A stretch of DNA of 39,693 bases from positions 1 through 39,693 of the IMG/VR virus record IMGVR_UViG_3300006176_000006. One strand, 5' to 3'. This stretch comes from a virus. Below the pieces are notes generated by a model that did not search any database, was not told the DNA's origin, and saw only the letters and a program-made list of their open reading frames with translations. This document shows, piece by piece, positions 8,501 through 17,663 of this stretch. A program made the translations under genes and the position numbers. Numbering within the stretch: the first letter of the stretch is position 1; each line of letters begins with the position of its first letter.

Positions 8501-11468
8501 AGACTGGCGCAAGGTCATCAGGATTGGCACCGCCTTCGCCAACGAACTCCTCTGGCAAGCCCTTCTTCTGCTCAGCCGTCAGGGCCTTGGCGTCGAGCTT
8601 GACCTTCCGGATCTTATTCCCTTCTGGCATGATCCCTTCTCGAAAGAACCGCTCAGCTGCGACATCCGGGCGCTGGTGGAGTTCTGACCGAACCTCGTCC
8701 TTGACCTTGTCGTAGTTCTCCTTCCACTCAGTCGTCTGCTGTTCGCGCTCGCCCTTCTCAGCGATCTTCTTCGATAGCTCGATCTTTTCCTGGTTCTCTT
8801 TCTCAATCAGCTTGTTGTAGTTCTCCATTCGCTTGGCGTTCATGCCAATCGTGCCAGGAGTTTTGAACAAGGGTCGGTCTTCGACGCGAGTAGTACCGGA
8901 TTGAGGAAGCTCTGGCTCGACTTCTTTGGCGCGGGCCTCCATTTGGCGCGGCCCTTGCTCGCCCATCTTCTCTAAGATTTTATTGGCCTTTTCAAGGGCC
9001 TCGCCAATTCGGAAGAAGGCATCGAGGACGGTGTCGGATGGCGCGTGGCCAACGATAGAGGTCAGGAGGTTTTTGACAATTGAGCGGACGGCTTCCCAAA
9101 CAGACTTAACATCTGTGCCTAACCCAAGCTTCTTAGCAAGGTCCTTGGGAACTGGTACCTTTGCAATAACATTTTGAAAGTCTGGGTTCGACATCGCCTC
9201 CGCAACAAATTCATGTGGATTTGTGAAAGCATAATCGTGCTTATCGCGTGCGTCAGGATTTACACGAACTAGAAATGCATGGGTCTCATCTTTTAATTGT
9301 TGGATACCTGACTTAATACTTGGAAATGTTTCGATTGCATCCAGCGAAAACGCATGGCCCATTTCATGATGGATGATCTGCTGCGCCAACGCGTCCGGCA
9401 TTCGGCCATTTAGTACGTCACTTCGGAAGACAACATTCCCTTCGCTGTAGAACGCTGGTGTATTTGGCTTGTCTGGAAATAACGAGGCCATTTGATTACG
9501 TTCGATTACATGAACGTTAACATCCTTAGACCAATTCATCATACGATCGCCAAAGAACTGAGCTAAGGCTTTAGGTATACCAGTAAGATGTGCTGTATCA
9601 GTCTGTTCAAGAAGCTTTGATGCAGGAAATGTTGCACCAGACTCAATTCTAACTCCTTTAATATAGGCGCTTCCAAAAACCTTAAGCTCGCCCGGTTCGG
9701 CGTCGTCAGGGATGAAGGAGCGCGTGCCAGTACCAGGGATGTAGGACTTGGAGGCGATGGGTTCGATCTTGGCGGCGCGAGCGACGGTGTCAACAGCAGG
9801 ATTAACTTGCTTTCTTACTTCATAAACATATCCAGGCTTGGTATTAGTCTTACCTTTTGGCGTTGTTGTTGTATTAGGAGACTCCTTAACATCATAGCCG
9901 CGGTTCTTTAAACTCTCGTACACTCGTTGTGCATCGGGCGTTACTGCAATATCAGATCGAAATGGCAGACCCTTCTGATCTGCGTAATCAATAGCCTTTT
10001 CATATAATGAAGTGCCTATCCCCTGCCCTCGACGCTCCTTACCTACTGTCGCAATGCCAGCGTAGACAGCGTCCTTATCTGTCTTTATTGACAATAGGTC
10101 GCCAGTGTCTTTACCAGATTTAACGAGTGCATTACCACCTTCACGCTCTTCGATAGTAGGCTCAGGTATCGGTTCAATCTCTTTTGATAACTTCGCCTCC
10201 TCAACCGTCATTCCTCCGCGTCGCAACCGTACGAAGTCCCTTAGCTCATCCCTCACCTCAGGCTTTAACTTGGCCCAATCCACCGCCGAGATATCAATAT
10301 CCCCACCGAAGTCCTTGGCATGATCATACTGCTCCGCGCCTTTCCACACGTTCCCGAGCTTGTTATCCCCAGGCTCTGGCTTTCCTTCTTCCCCATAGAG
10401 CTTCTTCACGCCCTCAAATGACACCGACATATCTGGCGGATGGCGAAGATTAAAGAACTCGTTGGCAAAGAACTCGGGGTTGCGAGCATAGGTCGAGGAT
10501 GCACCGATTTCCTTATCAACATCAGCAAGCCATTTAGCATCTTGCTTGGCAAGCTCAGCGAAGTATCCGTCGATGTGCTTATCAACACCAACCGGTGGCA
10601 TCCGACCAGCTTCGACATAGGGCGCGGCCACGTTGAGCGAATGCGCTACTTCTTCGCCAGCCTTGTCCAACGCGCCAATGTTCTTCTCATCGTACGGTCC
10701 AATGAACCTCTCATGCAACCCGCGCATGATTGCGCTAATGGCCTGCCCAGCTGGCACTCCCTCTAACGGCGGGATCGATGCCCAAAACCCTGGGTCTTGC
10801 AACGCCTCTGAGACATCCTTTGCTGTCTTGGGTGCGTCATGGAAGCCAAGCTCTTTGCCGATCTCGCCAGTTACTCCCGCGACCCCAGCGATGGCTGTGC
10901 TTGCACCGCGCATACCAAATCGGACAAGGCCCTCAGCTAGGTCCTCGACAGGGTTGTATATCCCGGCTTGCAAGGACCAGCCGAGACGACCGGCGAAGGA
11001 CTCGGTTGGCGGGAGTGGCGGGGGCGGAGAGATTTTGAGAATGCCTTCACCGCCTGCCCATTCTTCTTGAGCAGAGCGCAAGCCAGCCGCGAGGGGTTGT
11101 TGAACACCGCGCCAAGGGTTGATCAAGCTACTGATCTTACTCAGTTGCCCCCAGTCATCGTTCGATATCTGCGGCGCAAGCGGATGCGCACGAGCGTACT
11201 CGGCCAGGAAGTCATCGTTCATCACCAGCTTCGACGCGATCGAGGTTTTGACCTTATGATCAAACGCCTCAGTATCGGTATGGATCAGCGCAGGATTGAC
11301 GTTCGTGGACTTCGATAAATCATACGCGCGAGACGCCTCATCTGCATCACCGTCAAGCCCATTCATCGCCAGCATCGCAGCCTTCTGGCGCTGTGCCGCG
11401 ATGAAGTCAACCGGGTTGGTTGGACTCGGCTGTGGCTCGCCTGGGTTATTTTGTGGTACTGGTGTCAT
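5499..11468 (-). CDS. Giant multidomain ejection protein (1989 aa) with acetyltransferase and metalloprotease domains
   Basis: Occupies the place of T7 gp16, the largest internal core protein, and is probably packed in the head and injected with the DNA. Unlike gp16 it carries recognisable enzyme domains. A GNAT acetyltransferase segment lies near residues 430-540, with the acetyl-CoA loop RRGQGIGTSLYEKA at about 476. A zincin follows, with HHEMGH (His701, Glu702, His705) and the helix HEFVAEAMSNPDF (Glu753/Glu757), likely third ligand. Residues 820-1200 are highly charged and helical. The C-terminal ~500 residues (PVNFAKSMAKMIYEL..., SPFYNFFNNALNRTYEIGWQSK) match the large polyvalent-protein-associated domains of other phages. 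Substrates are unknown, and no lysozyme or transglycosylase domain was seen. Start ATG overlaps the preceding gene by four bases. Confidence 0.85.
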   Translation of the reverse strand: MTPVPQNNPGEPQPSPTNPVDFIAAQRQKAAMLAMNGLDGDADEASRAYDLSKSTNVNPALIHTDTEAFDHKVKTSIASKLVMNDDFLAEYARAHPLAPQISNDDWGQLSKISSLINPWRGVQQPLAAGLRSAQEEWAGGEGILKISPPPPLPPTESFAGRLGWSLQAGIYNPVEDLAEGLVRFGMRGASTAIAGVAGVTGEIGKELGFHDAPKTAKDVSEALQDPGFWASIPPLEGVPAGQAISAIMRGLHERFIGPYDEKNIGALDKAGEEVAHSLNVAAPYVEAGRMPPVGVDKHIDGYFAELAKQDAKWLADVDKEIGASSTYARNPEFFANEFFNLRHPPDMSVSFEGVKKLYGEEGKPEPGDNKLGNVWKGAEQYDHAKDFGGDIDISAVDWAKLKPEVRDELRDFVRLRRGGMTVEEAKLSKEIEPIPEPTIEEREGGNALVKSGKDTGDLLSIKTDKDAVYAGIATVGKERRGQGIGTSLYEKAIDYADQKGLPFRSDIAVTPDAQRVYESLKNRGYDVKESPNTTTTPKGKTNTKPGYVYEVRKQVNPAVDTVARAAKIEPIASKSYIPGTGTRSFIPDDAEPGELKVFGSAYIKGVRIESGATFPASKLLEQTDTAHLTGIPKALAQFFGDRMMNWSKDVNVHVIERNQMASLFPDKPNTPAFYSEGNVVFRSDVLNGRMPDALAQQIIHHEMGHAFSLDAIETFPSIKSGIQQLKDETHAFLVRVNPDARDKHDYAFTNPHEFVAEAMSNPDFQNVIAKVPVPKDLAKKLGLGTDVKSVWEAVRSIVKNLLTSIVGHAPSDTVLDAFFRIGEALEKANKILEKMGEQGPRQMEARAKEVEPELPQSGTTRVEDRPLFKTPGTIGMNAKRMENYNKLIEKENQEKIELSKKIAEKGEREQQTTEWKENYDKVKDEVRSELHQRPDVAAERFFREGIMPEGNKIRKVKLDAKALTAEQKKGLPEEFVGEGGANPDDLAPVFGFQSGDELVASLARGKAQQDLEGLTPSASFNQRLKSETERVMRQRYGDLETNVLEMAKDQVFSPTTLDRLSEEVLALAEHGGQELTIDKGTLQKLARDKFNSVPIGSHSSDKYIAAAGRAGQAAEDALLEGNASEAFKAKQQQYLAMFYGSEARKLEKVKDQFDKRVPKWQRREPPGIEQADAVWIHQILEQIGLGKRSLQDLDRSKTLTSPYKTMREYAEGVNGQHDLYNTDVNAMPVAQRVAISDFLFTNNYRNEVEKMLPDEFRQVFDSLKSIDHFSRNEKKYTVKGNKEDLENVVNGLVERLKAAVDNKPITDQVQQAKSAGRLTGTWLLNPESWMRRLDLGDTFGPFNQLIIRPITEGQYTLRTLERDFAARWKEVGSGFTDLRKKISNPLFKESDGSPIQMTKANAYAVLQNMGNAAQRAKLIRGWNIDNNLQIGEQKIWNWLRQVGIGPEDLTRAQKLGSVFNDAFKHSEHAYTSINGVAPARIDLGKMQTPWGESDEWYHPLIPDPLRHKVNLSVDEMMGESGYYRPSPAAGYTKTRTGAVYPIDLTFDSVPFKLKQILNDAAMRPSVTEVSKIVYNKQFQAAFKRYYGAEYMSALDGWMKDVAGNRSWVPQNMAALDKAVTGLVQNLNTALIGLNLGTVAKHAPTAAAFSIAEVGPVNFAKSMAKMIYELPGSREAWNWVMENSEEVANRMRHVEDTLIGQNQEMFKKLGWTGKIANVRDLASWYGHYPVGITDLISAVAMFHAEYRRLGEEHPDMTHGDLLYGANTAVRRTHGSSILSNRPSLMRAGGLWKLVSPFYNFFNNALNRTYEIGWQSKLAVQGREVPEMVGFDSKEFKAGVQNVPRIIGGLIVFGVIPSLIEQMVDPLPEAQGENKALHWAKVLTQAYPSMIPGVRDVVNGLNRNRDPSLGLFGTAMRDVAEPLRTKSWTQSPGQAFQTANRAIGMLSGLTMEPIGRAGRFMINVMHGDEHPQGLSDWARGMYKGTMKEQRR

Positions 11469-11749
11469 AAAGTAAGGACCGTTATTGATCCATCAGGATT
11501 TATTGTAATCGGCGGATCATCTGAATGATCCTTTAGAAGTTCCTCTAACTCGGAGATTGTCGGGTGCGGTTTAGGTCTAGCATCGCGCTTACGGATACAT
11601 TCGATAGCAGCTACAGCAGCCGAGCGAACGCGTTGATCTTGGTCGCCTTTTAAATCACTCCACGACATTGGACGACTTTCTTCTGGAACGTTCTCGTGGA
11701 GTGCTTGTAAGATTGCCCAAGCAACCGCTTCAACTTCTTCGTCTATCAT
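11465..11749 (-). CDS. Hypothetical protein between ejection-protein genes (94 aa)
   Basis: Unrecognised acidic protein. The ATG at 11749 (MIDEEVEAVAWAIL) is preceded by AAGGGA 7 bases upstream; an earlier GTG at 11797 lies inside the neighbouring gene and is less likely. It has an N-terminal helix, a middle with RVRSAAVAAIECIRKR and a short beta-rich tail ending in GSITVLTL. Its stop overlaps the start of the 1989-residue ejection protein (ATGA). It could be a chaperone or minor partner of the ejection proteins, by position only. Confidence 0.65.
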   Translation of the reverse strand: MIDEEVEAVAWAILQALHENVPEESRPMSWSDLKGDQDQRVRSAAVAAIECIRKRDARPKPHPTISELEELLKDHSDDPPITINPDGSITVLTL

Positions 11750-11759
11750 TGTCGATCCC

Positions 11760-13529
11760 TTACTTTGTGGTACTGGTTCCGCCACCTGATGCCCCAAAGA
11801 GTTTGATGTATTCCTCGCGGAGGTAGTAACGGTAGAGTTCAGTGTCGGATGGAACTGGCTTGCCTTCCTTCATTGCCTTGTTGGTGACCGTGTCTCGGAA
11901 CTCTGGTGGTATTTGATCCATTGTTGGCTTGACGTATTGCTTGAACCCGTAGTCTTGAGTATCGTGCCAGTACCAATGATGGTTCATAGTCTGGGTCTGC
12001 AATTGCTTGAAGATCGGGCCGATAACATCCTCGTACTTGGCTGGCTTACCTGTGTTCAACTGCCACTCAGACAGCGCTTCCTGCAACGACCCAACGAAGT
12101 GATTGTAATTGCTCTGCGGATCAGACTTCTGCTTTGGGTCCACGTTCATTGCGTCAAGCTGTGTTGGGAACGCAGCGTGGAGGATTGACATAGCGTTGCT
12201 GACGCGTGGGTCGTCCTTGGGATTTTTGGCGAGCTCGACTTGTTTATTCTGCAAAGCAGCGCGATCCTCTGGTTTTAGCTGCCAAGTCCCAAAGTCCTGT
12301 TCAAGAAACTTCTGTACATCGCTATTCATCAAGCCTTTGGCGTTTACGTTGTTGACCCTCCACGCTTCTGAGAATTGCTTGGATTGGATATTAAAGATGC
12401 GCTGCGCGAGCGTGGATTTGTCATAGTCTGACATCTTTCCAACGATCTTATCAACGCCTGGGAGCGCGAGGAGAGATTGTGTATCAGTGACCTCAGGATG
12501 CTGAGCAATGACATCATTGATAGAGTTCCGCGTCTCAGTTGTATCATTGGTCCGCGCGAACCTATCCATGTAGAGACGATGATCAAGCGCATTCGCAGCC
12601 TCGGTCTGCAATAGCTTGTTGTTTGGATAAAGCTCAGCAGCTTTGGCGCGTACCTCCTCTTGCATTGCCTTAGTGGTTGCGTCGTAGGTGCCGTCAGCTG
12701 GATTGAGATGTGTGCCAACAACACCATTGACGATGTTCGCTGACGCAACCGCGTTGCCTCTGGTCTGAACCAGGCTCTCTAGCGCATCGTACTGATCACC
12801 AAGAACGTCTTTGTTCTGATCCAACATCTGCGTGGCGCGTGCGGGATCAGTATGTGCCACACCTTTTATCTGGCTGGCGACGTGTGCTGCTTGGGCTTTG
12901 CGAACTGCATCTTGTACAATTGGGCTGTTTTCATCGACGCCGTATTTGACCATCGCCGCGTCAGCGACTGTACGAGAGATCAGTCCACGACTTTTCTGGA
13001 ACGTGATGTCGTCTGGATGATCCTCCGCGTCATGAATAGCAAGGTCGGCCTGAGATGACAAGGTCTGAACAGTGTAGTCCTTGTACTGCTGCCCTGCTCT
13101 CGCTGATGACGCGAACACATTCCGCTGATAGAACGGCAGGCTATCTTGATCGAACAGCTTCTGCGCTATCGGTGTCTTAAGCTGATTTCGATACTCCAAC
13201 CTCGTCTGGTTCAGCTGATCAAGATGCGGCTCTAACGCATCGCGCGAGTCCTTGCCTGTACGTGCGTCAAAGGTCGCCTGCATGGGCGCGATCTTGTTGA
13301 CGAAATCCGTCTGCGCCTGTCTCGCGTCATTCTCATTCTGCAATTCCTGCAACGCCATTGCGCGCTGGAACAACTCATTACCATCCTTCTCAACCGACCC
13401 TCCGAGATTTTGCAGGGCCGCACCAATGCTCTCACCAAAGGCCGCGCCAGGGGTGTTGATCCGCAACGGCGGCGTAGGCCGCATGTACGGCTGGGCAGTT
13501 GGGAATGGGACGTAGGGTGCTTGGGCCAT
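11760..13529 (-). CDS. Internal virion/ejection protein, T7 gp15-like (589 aa)
   Basis: By order (adaptor, nozzle, gp13-, gp14-, gp15-, gp16-like) this is the middle ejection protein, expected to help form the channel through the periplasm. The sequence is almost wholly helical, rich in Gln, Ala, Asp and Lys, with no signal peptide. The N-terminus is proline-rich (APYVPFPTAQPYMRPTPP). A repeat-like helical region around residues 190-270 (DPARATQMLDQNKDVLGDQYDALESLV) resembles internal virion proteins of podoviruses. No enzymatic motif is visible. The assignment rests on position, size and composition; direct similarity to T7 gp15 is not obvious. Confidence 0.7.
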   Translation of the reverse strand: MAQAPYVPFPTAQPYMRPTPPLRINTPGAAFGESIGAALQNLGGSVEKDGNELFQRAMALQELQNENDARQAQTDFVNKIAPMQATFDARTGKDSRDALEPHLDQLNQTRLEYRNQLKTPIAQKLFDQDSLPFYQRNVFASSARAGQQYKDYTVQTLSSQADLAIHDAEDHPDDITFQKSRGLISRTVADAAMVKYGVDENSPIVQDAVRKAQAAHVASQIKGVAHTDPARATQMLDQNKDVLGDQYDALESLVQTRGNAVASANIVNGVVGTHLNPADGTYDATTKAMQEEVRAKAAELYPNNKLLQTEAANALDHRLYMDRFARTNDTTETRNSINDVIAQHPEVTDTQSLLALPGVDKIVGKMSDYDKSTLAQRIFNIQSKQFSEAWRVNNVNAKGLMNSDVQKFLEQDFGTWQLKPEDRAALQNKQVELAKNPKDDPRVSNAMSILHAAFPTQLDAMNVDPKQKSDPQSNYNHFVGSLQEALSEWQLNTGKPAKYEDVIGPIFKQLQTQTMNHHWYWHDTQDYGFKQYVKPTMDQIPPEFRDTVTNKAMKEGKPVPSDTELYRYYLREEYIKLFGASGGGTSTTK

Positions 13530-13532
13530 TGG

Positions 13533-14117
13533 TTATTCCCAGGCCGCGCCAGTATTAGACAATGACTGACTGCCTCCGCGACCAGTACCAAACATCGGCC
13601 CTAGCTGCAACCACTTGCTTGCGACGTTGCCTGCGCCACCAACGAAGCTACTGAGTTCGGCGATATCGCCAGCGGCCTTAGCGTTCTTGCTCGCAGCGTC
13701 ATAGATGTTCGCTTGCGCTCCTTGCTCGAAGCCCTCGATCGTTGCACCATAAGCTCGCTTGGCTGCATTAGCACGGATGATGGTTTGGTTCTCGCCACCG
13801 ATCTCGGTAATGGACTTACCGACTTGAACAGGCGAGCCAGTGGTAACGTCGATATTGCCTGCGGCTGCGGCCACAGTCGATTTGGATCGCTCGTCCTCAG
13901 CACGAAGTCCAGCCTGCTGTGCCTCGACCTCGCCAGACTGCGTCTCCCAAGTAGCGTTCTGCGCTGCTATGGTCTGATTGGCTCTTGCTACCCCAGCTTG
14001 GTACGCGTACATACTCGACTGTGCACCAGCCTGCTGGCTTGCGCCGAAGCCCTGGATCACAGACCCAGCTGCGCCTATAGCCATTGACCCAGCAGCGAGG
14101 GTAATTGGATCGGCCAT
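13533..14117 (-). CDS. Internal virion protein, T7 gp14-like (194 aa)
   Basis: Small alanine/glycine-rich ejection protein. The N-terminus (MADPITLAAGSMAIGAAGSVIQGFGAS) is a hydrophobic Gly/Ala segment that could enter a membrane, followed by a long helix with many Gln, Ala and Asn, as in T7 gp14 and P22 gp7. A central stretch (NIDVTTGSPVQV) is widespread in this family. In T7 gp14 forms the outer-membrane pore of the ejection channel. The ATG at 14117 has AGGAG 7 bases upstream; a TTG one codon earlier is not preferred. It overlaps the preceding stop as TGATG. Confidence 0.75.
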   Translation of the reverse strand: MADPITLAAGSMAIGAAGSVIQGFGASQQAGAQSSMYAYQAGVARANQTIAAQNATWETQSGEVEAQQAGLRAEDERSKSTVAAAAGNIDVTTGSPVQVGKSITEIGGENQTIIRANAAKRAYGATIEGFEQGAQANIYDAASKNAKAAGDIAELSSFVGGAGNVASKWLQLGPMFGTGRGGSQSLSNTGAAWE

Positions 14118-14545
14118 CAACGTCTCCTAATCGTAAATGGCCGGAAGCCATTCTCTGGCTCGCCAATCTTTGCGCCAAGCCAGCGTATCCAGCGGATGGC
14201 TTGGGTATTAGTAGTCTCGACATGACCGACGATCCGTGGATAGACCTTCAGCATCTCTTCAACGTAGCGCTGGGAGTAGCGGATGAAGAGGAATTTATGC
14301 TCTTCAACAAGATCGGTCGTGAGTAGCCAAAGATAGGCATTCTCAGAAAGGAAGGTCGGAGGAGCTAGGCCCCAAAGACAAGCAATCTCACCATCAACCA
14401 TTCCGGCCCAAACTTTATCGCTCGCTAGCCACCAGTTGTTGAGAATGGCGACCGCGTTGGCGTTGTCGTAGACTGGACTGCGCTTGATAACTGCAAGGAT
14501 GTCAACGGAATTCTCATGCGCGACCTTGATCTGGACTTGCGTCAT
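14117..14545 (-). CDS. Internal virion protein A-like, GNAT-fold DUF2833 (142 aa)
   Basis: Corresponds by position to T7 gp13, needed for correct assembly of the internal core. The sequence looks like a degenerate GNAT fold of the DUF2833 family: MVDGEIACLWGLAPPTFLSENAYLWLLTT, then EHKFLFIRYSQRYVEEML and a WIRWLGAKIGEPE segment. The acetyl-CoA loop Q/R-x-x-G-x-G/A is not clearly present, so catalysis is doubtful. It overlaps the nozzle gene by four bases. The basic C-terminus (RPFTIRRR) is notable. Confidence 0.75.
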   Translation of the reverse strand: MTQVQIKVAHENSVDILAVIKRSPVYDNANAVAILNNWWLASDKVWAGMVDGEIACLWGLAPPTFLSENAYLWLLTTDLVEEHKFLFIRYSQRYVEEMLKVYPRIVGHVETTNTQAIRWIRWLGAKIGEPENGFRPFTIRRR

Positions 14546-17500
14546 TTAGTATCTCCTACCACCATCTCAGGCATCAGCCCAAGGATCGTTGCAGGAAGGG
14601 GATTTGGCTGGACGATGTAGTAATTGCCAAAGGTATCGGTCTGTGGGTCGAGATTGACACGACCGTCGCCGGTGTAGAGATTAGTGACTGGCTTGTTTTC
14701 TTGGACGTTCAATTGTCCAAGCTGGAAGTCCTTCATCTGCGTGACTGTAGCAAGAGACTTTCCTGCTGCGAGCCCGAGGGTGTCTTTGGTACGAACGGTA
14801 AGGCCAATGATTGACTTGCGCTTGCCTTGAATAGTTGGCTCGCCTAAATCAAGCCGAAGGGTTTGTAGCTGCGGCGAATATGCAAGCCCGAGGGTGATCT
14901 TCGTCGCAGGATTTGGCAGCGTGATCGAGCCGGAGGCTGAGACAGTCAACAGGTTTGGTGCTTGCCCAACCACAACTCCGTCAGCCAAGCCAACAACGTT
15001 CTGACCGATCAGATGACCAAGACCGGTGACGATCGTGATAGGCGTCCATGCTGACCAATTCAGGGTCTGTGGAATAGGGATCGCGGGCGTGACGTATGGG
15101 ATCGTCTGCGTGATCGCTTGCGTGAAATTGCAAGTGACTTGTGAGCCAGAGCCAACAGCCGTGATTGTACCAATGCCGTTCCCTAGTCGGATCACTTGAC
15201 CGATATTACCTGCCGCCCAACCAAGACTAGCAGAGAAGTTGACCACGATCCCTGGACCGAAGACACCAGATGCAGTTGCGGTCACGCCATTCGCGGCCGC
15301 GCTGGTAGGATTGAGACTGGCCAGCCCAGCAAAGAACGGCGCGGTCTGTAACCCAGCATCGACACACCAAGCATCTTCCATACCATAAGGGAAGATGCGC
15401 TCAGCCATGCGCTCGATGTATTGAACCCAGTTACCATTGACGAGACGTTGGATGACGCAGTAGATTGCATCGACGGCGCCAAAGCTGACTTGCTCTGTGA
15501 CTGTGCAGATGGACTTGAACAAGCCCTGCGTGTCTGAGTGTGCCCAGCCAGTCATTTCTTGTTCTTTTTGGAACGTAAGAGATAATAGCGCGCCATCGTT
15601 CCGCACAGCCCAGACGATCTTGAATGGCTCCTCGGCCCAGGCCCATTCGCTAATGAGGAAGCCGTAGAAGAGATGCGAGGACATCACCGTAATGTCAGTG
15701 CCGGTGTAGATTTGGGCGTAGAAGTTGAAGCTCAAGTCTCGGATGATCGAGCCTTTGGATTGCACATAAAGCACGTCGAAGTTTGAAATAATCGGCGGTA
15801 CGTCGTTCGCGCCATTGAATGACTGAGCGTTGGCGGTGATATTAGACGGTGTCACAGGCGCGCCGATCGAGCCGCCATTCACTAGCCACGAGGCACGATT
15901 AGTGAACATAATCAAACCAGCAGGCACTGGCGCAAGGGACTTGATCTGGTTCAACACACCAGATGTGATTGAGGCCGAGATTGCATCACTAGCCTGAATT
16001 GGATCAGAGATATTGAAATTATACGGCGACCCAGTCACGGACATATTAAAGGACTGCAACGCCTTTGGCTGTGACGCGAGCACAAGCCTCTGTTGGAAGA
16101 ACCCTGGTACGGAGGGATTGCCAGCTGAGCCAGAGCCAACGGTTGCGGTAGCAGTAGCTGCGCCAGCTGAGAAGGTGACGTTGGGCGTGGAGGTATAGCC
16201 GCTACCGCCAGTAACAAGAATGACCGCGCCGACGACCCAGTTGGCGTTGAGGATGAACCCGGTGCCTATGCCTGTCGTGTTGACTTGCGCGATAGTTGCT
16301 GGCGCAGTGCCAGAAGTCAGCGATCCTGGATTAGTTACTGAATAAGTTGCAACGCCACCGCCAAAGATGGTAGAGTTGACGCGCACGGTGACGTTACCTT
16401 GAAGTGTGATAATGTCTCCGGTTTGGTAATTACCACCAGCGGTGTTGAGAGTTGTGACTGGCGAGATCAGCGAGGCGTATGCCAACGCTTGCACACCACC
16501 AGCAGAAGGCGGATCAATGGTGACGAGTGGAACAGTCGAGCCAGTGTAGTTGCCTACTGCGCCGAGGATTAGGCTCGTTACTGATGCACCAAGGAATGGA
16601 TTTTGGACAATCGGAGGGGTTTGTGAGAAATCAGGCGCGATGCCTGGGAATGCGTCATTGAAAGACAGCGCGGTGGTGTTGCCGATGAAGCCGAACTGAG
16701 CGCCAGAAGGAATAGCAGTGGTGATAACACTAAGCGCCTTATAGACATTATAACTGACCGCGCCAGCAACCGCGTTCCAAGTGAGAGTGTTGGTGATGCC
16801 TTGTGTGCCGATGAATGAGATATTCGACAACGTCCCAGGAACACTTGGCGCGCTCTCTTGGTTGTTAACATCAAGCGCTGTGACAAGATAGGCATAGTTC
16901 CAACCACCGCCAGCACCAGAGGTTGTAGATGGTACGATACCTCCTGGCGCGGTGATAGTTGGGCCAAAGGTGATCGTTGACAAGGTCCAGTTGTTGGCGG
17001 TGACGAGAGTCAGGACCTGAGGATTGTAGTTCGGATGACAGAGGATCAGGGTTTGGACGTTCTGCGCAAATTTTAATAGCGCAAGGTCGCTGGCGACGTA
17101 AGGAGTGGTGAGAGTGTAGACGCGCTGTGCCTGACCTCCGGAGACGTACGCGCCAAAGCCAGTGGTGTTGATCGCGTTGCCATTGAGGTCGGTGAGCGTG
17201 TACGTGTTCGCGCCAGTACGAACAACGATGTAGTAGTTGCCGTTTAGCTGCGTCATACCTACGACGCCGGTGATGAAAATCCAATCGCCAGTGACGTAAC
17301 CGTGGGCTGCGCTTGTGATAACTCCTGGATTTGCTTGCGACGCACCAGTGATTGTAGTGGCTGCTTCTAGAACGTACGCGCCATTGGAGATAAATCGTAG
17401 ATAGTTCTGGCCGAATTCGAGAACGTAGCTGGTGGTGAAGGAAGCTTGGAATGGGATTAATCGGACTGCGAAAGAGGAGTTGCGAGCTTGGAGAATATAC

Positions 17501-17658
17501 CGAAACCCAGCGCGCGTGCTAGCACCACCACGGTAGTCAACATAGAAGTTCCGGAGAAGCTGCGCAGCAGAGTGGTACTTCGCGATATCAACGCGCGCGA
17601 ATAGGTCCGGTGACCACTCACCGCCAGAGAAAGCAGTTTGGATGGCAGGTTGTGCCAC
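14542..17658 (-). CDS. Tail nozzle protein, gp12-like (1038 aa)
   Basis: Large tail tube protein forming the distal nozzle. The N-terminus AFSGGEWSPDLFARVDIAKY and GGASTRAGFRYI is the typical start of podovirus tail tubular protein B relatives. Inserted beta-rich modules follow: an E1-FCCH-like segment around residues 105-180 (GYVTGDWIFITGV...NTYTLTDLNG), a fibronectin-like one (SYNVYKALS) near 300, and a Gly-rich repeat module around 370-510 (GGSGYTSTPNVTF). The conserved core returns near 640 (SIIRDLSFNFYAQIYTGTDI, then WAWAEEPFKIVWAVRNDG). At 1038 residues it is larger than T7 gp12 (about 794) because of these modules. The start lies 5 bases after the adaptor stop. Confidence 0.85.
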   Translation of the reverse strand: MAQPAIQTAFSGGEWSPDLFARVDIAKYHSAAQLLRNFYVDYRGGASTRAGFRYILQARNSSFAVRLIPFQASFTTSYVLEFGQNYLRFISNGAYVLEAATTITGASQANPGVITSAAHGYVTGDWIFITGVVGMTQLNGNYYIVVRTGANTYTLTDLNGNAINTTGFGAYVSGGQAQRVYTLTTPYVASDLALLKFAQNVQTLILCHPNYNPQVLTLVTANNWTLSTITFGPTITAPGGIVPSTTSGAGGGWNYAYLVTALDVNNQESAPSVPGTLSNISFIGTQGITNTLTWNAVAGAVSYNVYKALSVITTAIPSGAQFGFIGNTTALSFNDAFPGIAPDFSQTPPIVQNPFLGASVTSLILGAVGNYTGSTVPLVTIDPPSAGGVQALAYASLISPVTTLNTAGGNYQTGDIITLQGNVTVRVNSTIFGGGVATYSVTNPGSLTSGTAPATIAQVNTTGIGTGFILNANWVVGAVILVTGGSGYTSTPNVTFSAGAATATATVGSGSAGNPSVPGFFQQRLVLASQPKALQSFNMSVTGSPYNFNISDPIQASDAISASITSGVLNQIKSLAPVPAGLIMFTNRASWLVNGGSIGAPVTPSNITANAQSFNGANDVPPIISNFDVLYVQSKGSIIRDLSFNFYAQIYTGTDITVMSSHLFYGFLISEWAWAEEPFKIVWAVRNDGALLSLTFQKEQEMTGWAHSDTQGLFKSICTVTEQVSFGAVDAIYCVIQRLVNGNWVQYIERMAERIFPYGMEDAWCVDAGLQTAPFFAGLASLNPTSAAANGVTATASGVFGPGIVVNFSASLGWAAGNIGQVIRLGNGIGTITAVGSGSQVTCNFTQAITQTIPYVTPAIPIPQTLNWSAWTPITIVTGLGHLIGQNVVGLADGVVVGQAPNLLTVSASGSITLPNPATKITLGLAYSPQLQTLRLDLGEPTIQGKRKSIIGLTVRTKDTLGLAAGKSLATVTQMKDFQLGQLNVQENKPVTNLYTGDGRVNLDPQTDTFGNYYIVQPNPLPATILGLMPEMVVGDTK

Positions 17659-17663
17659 TTAGA

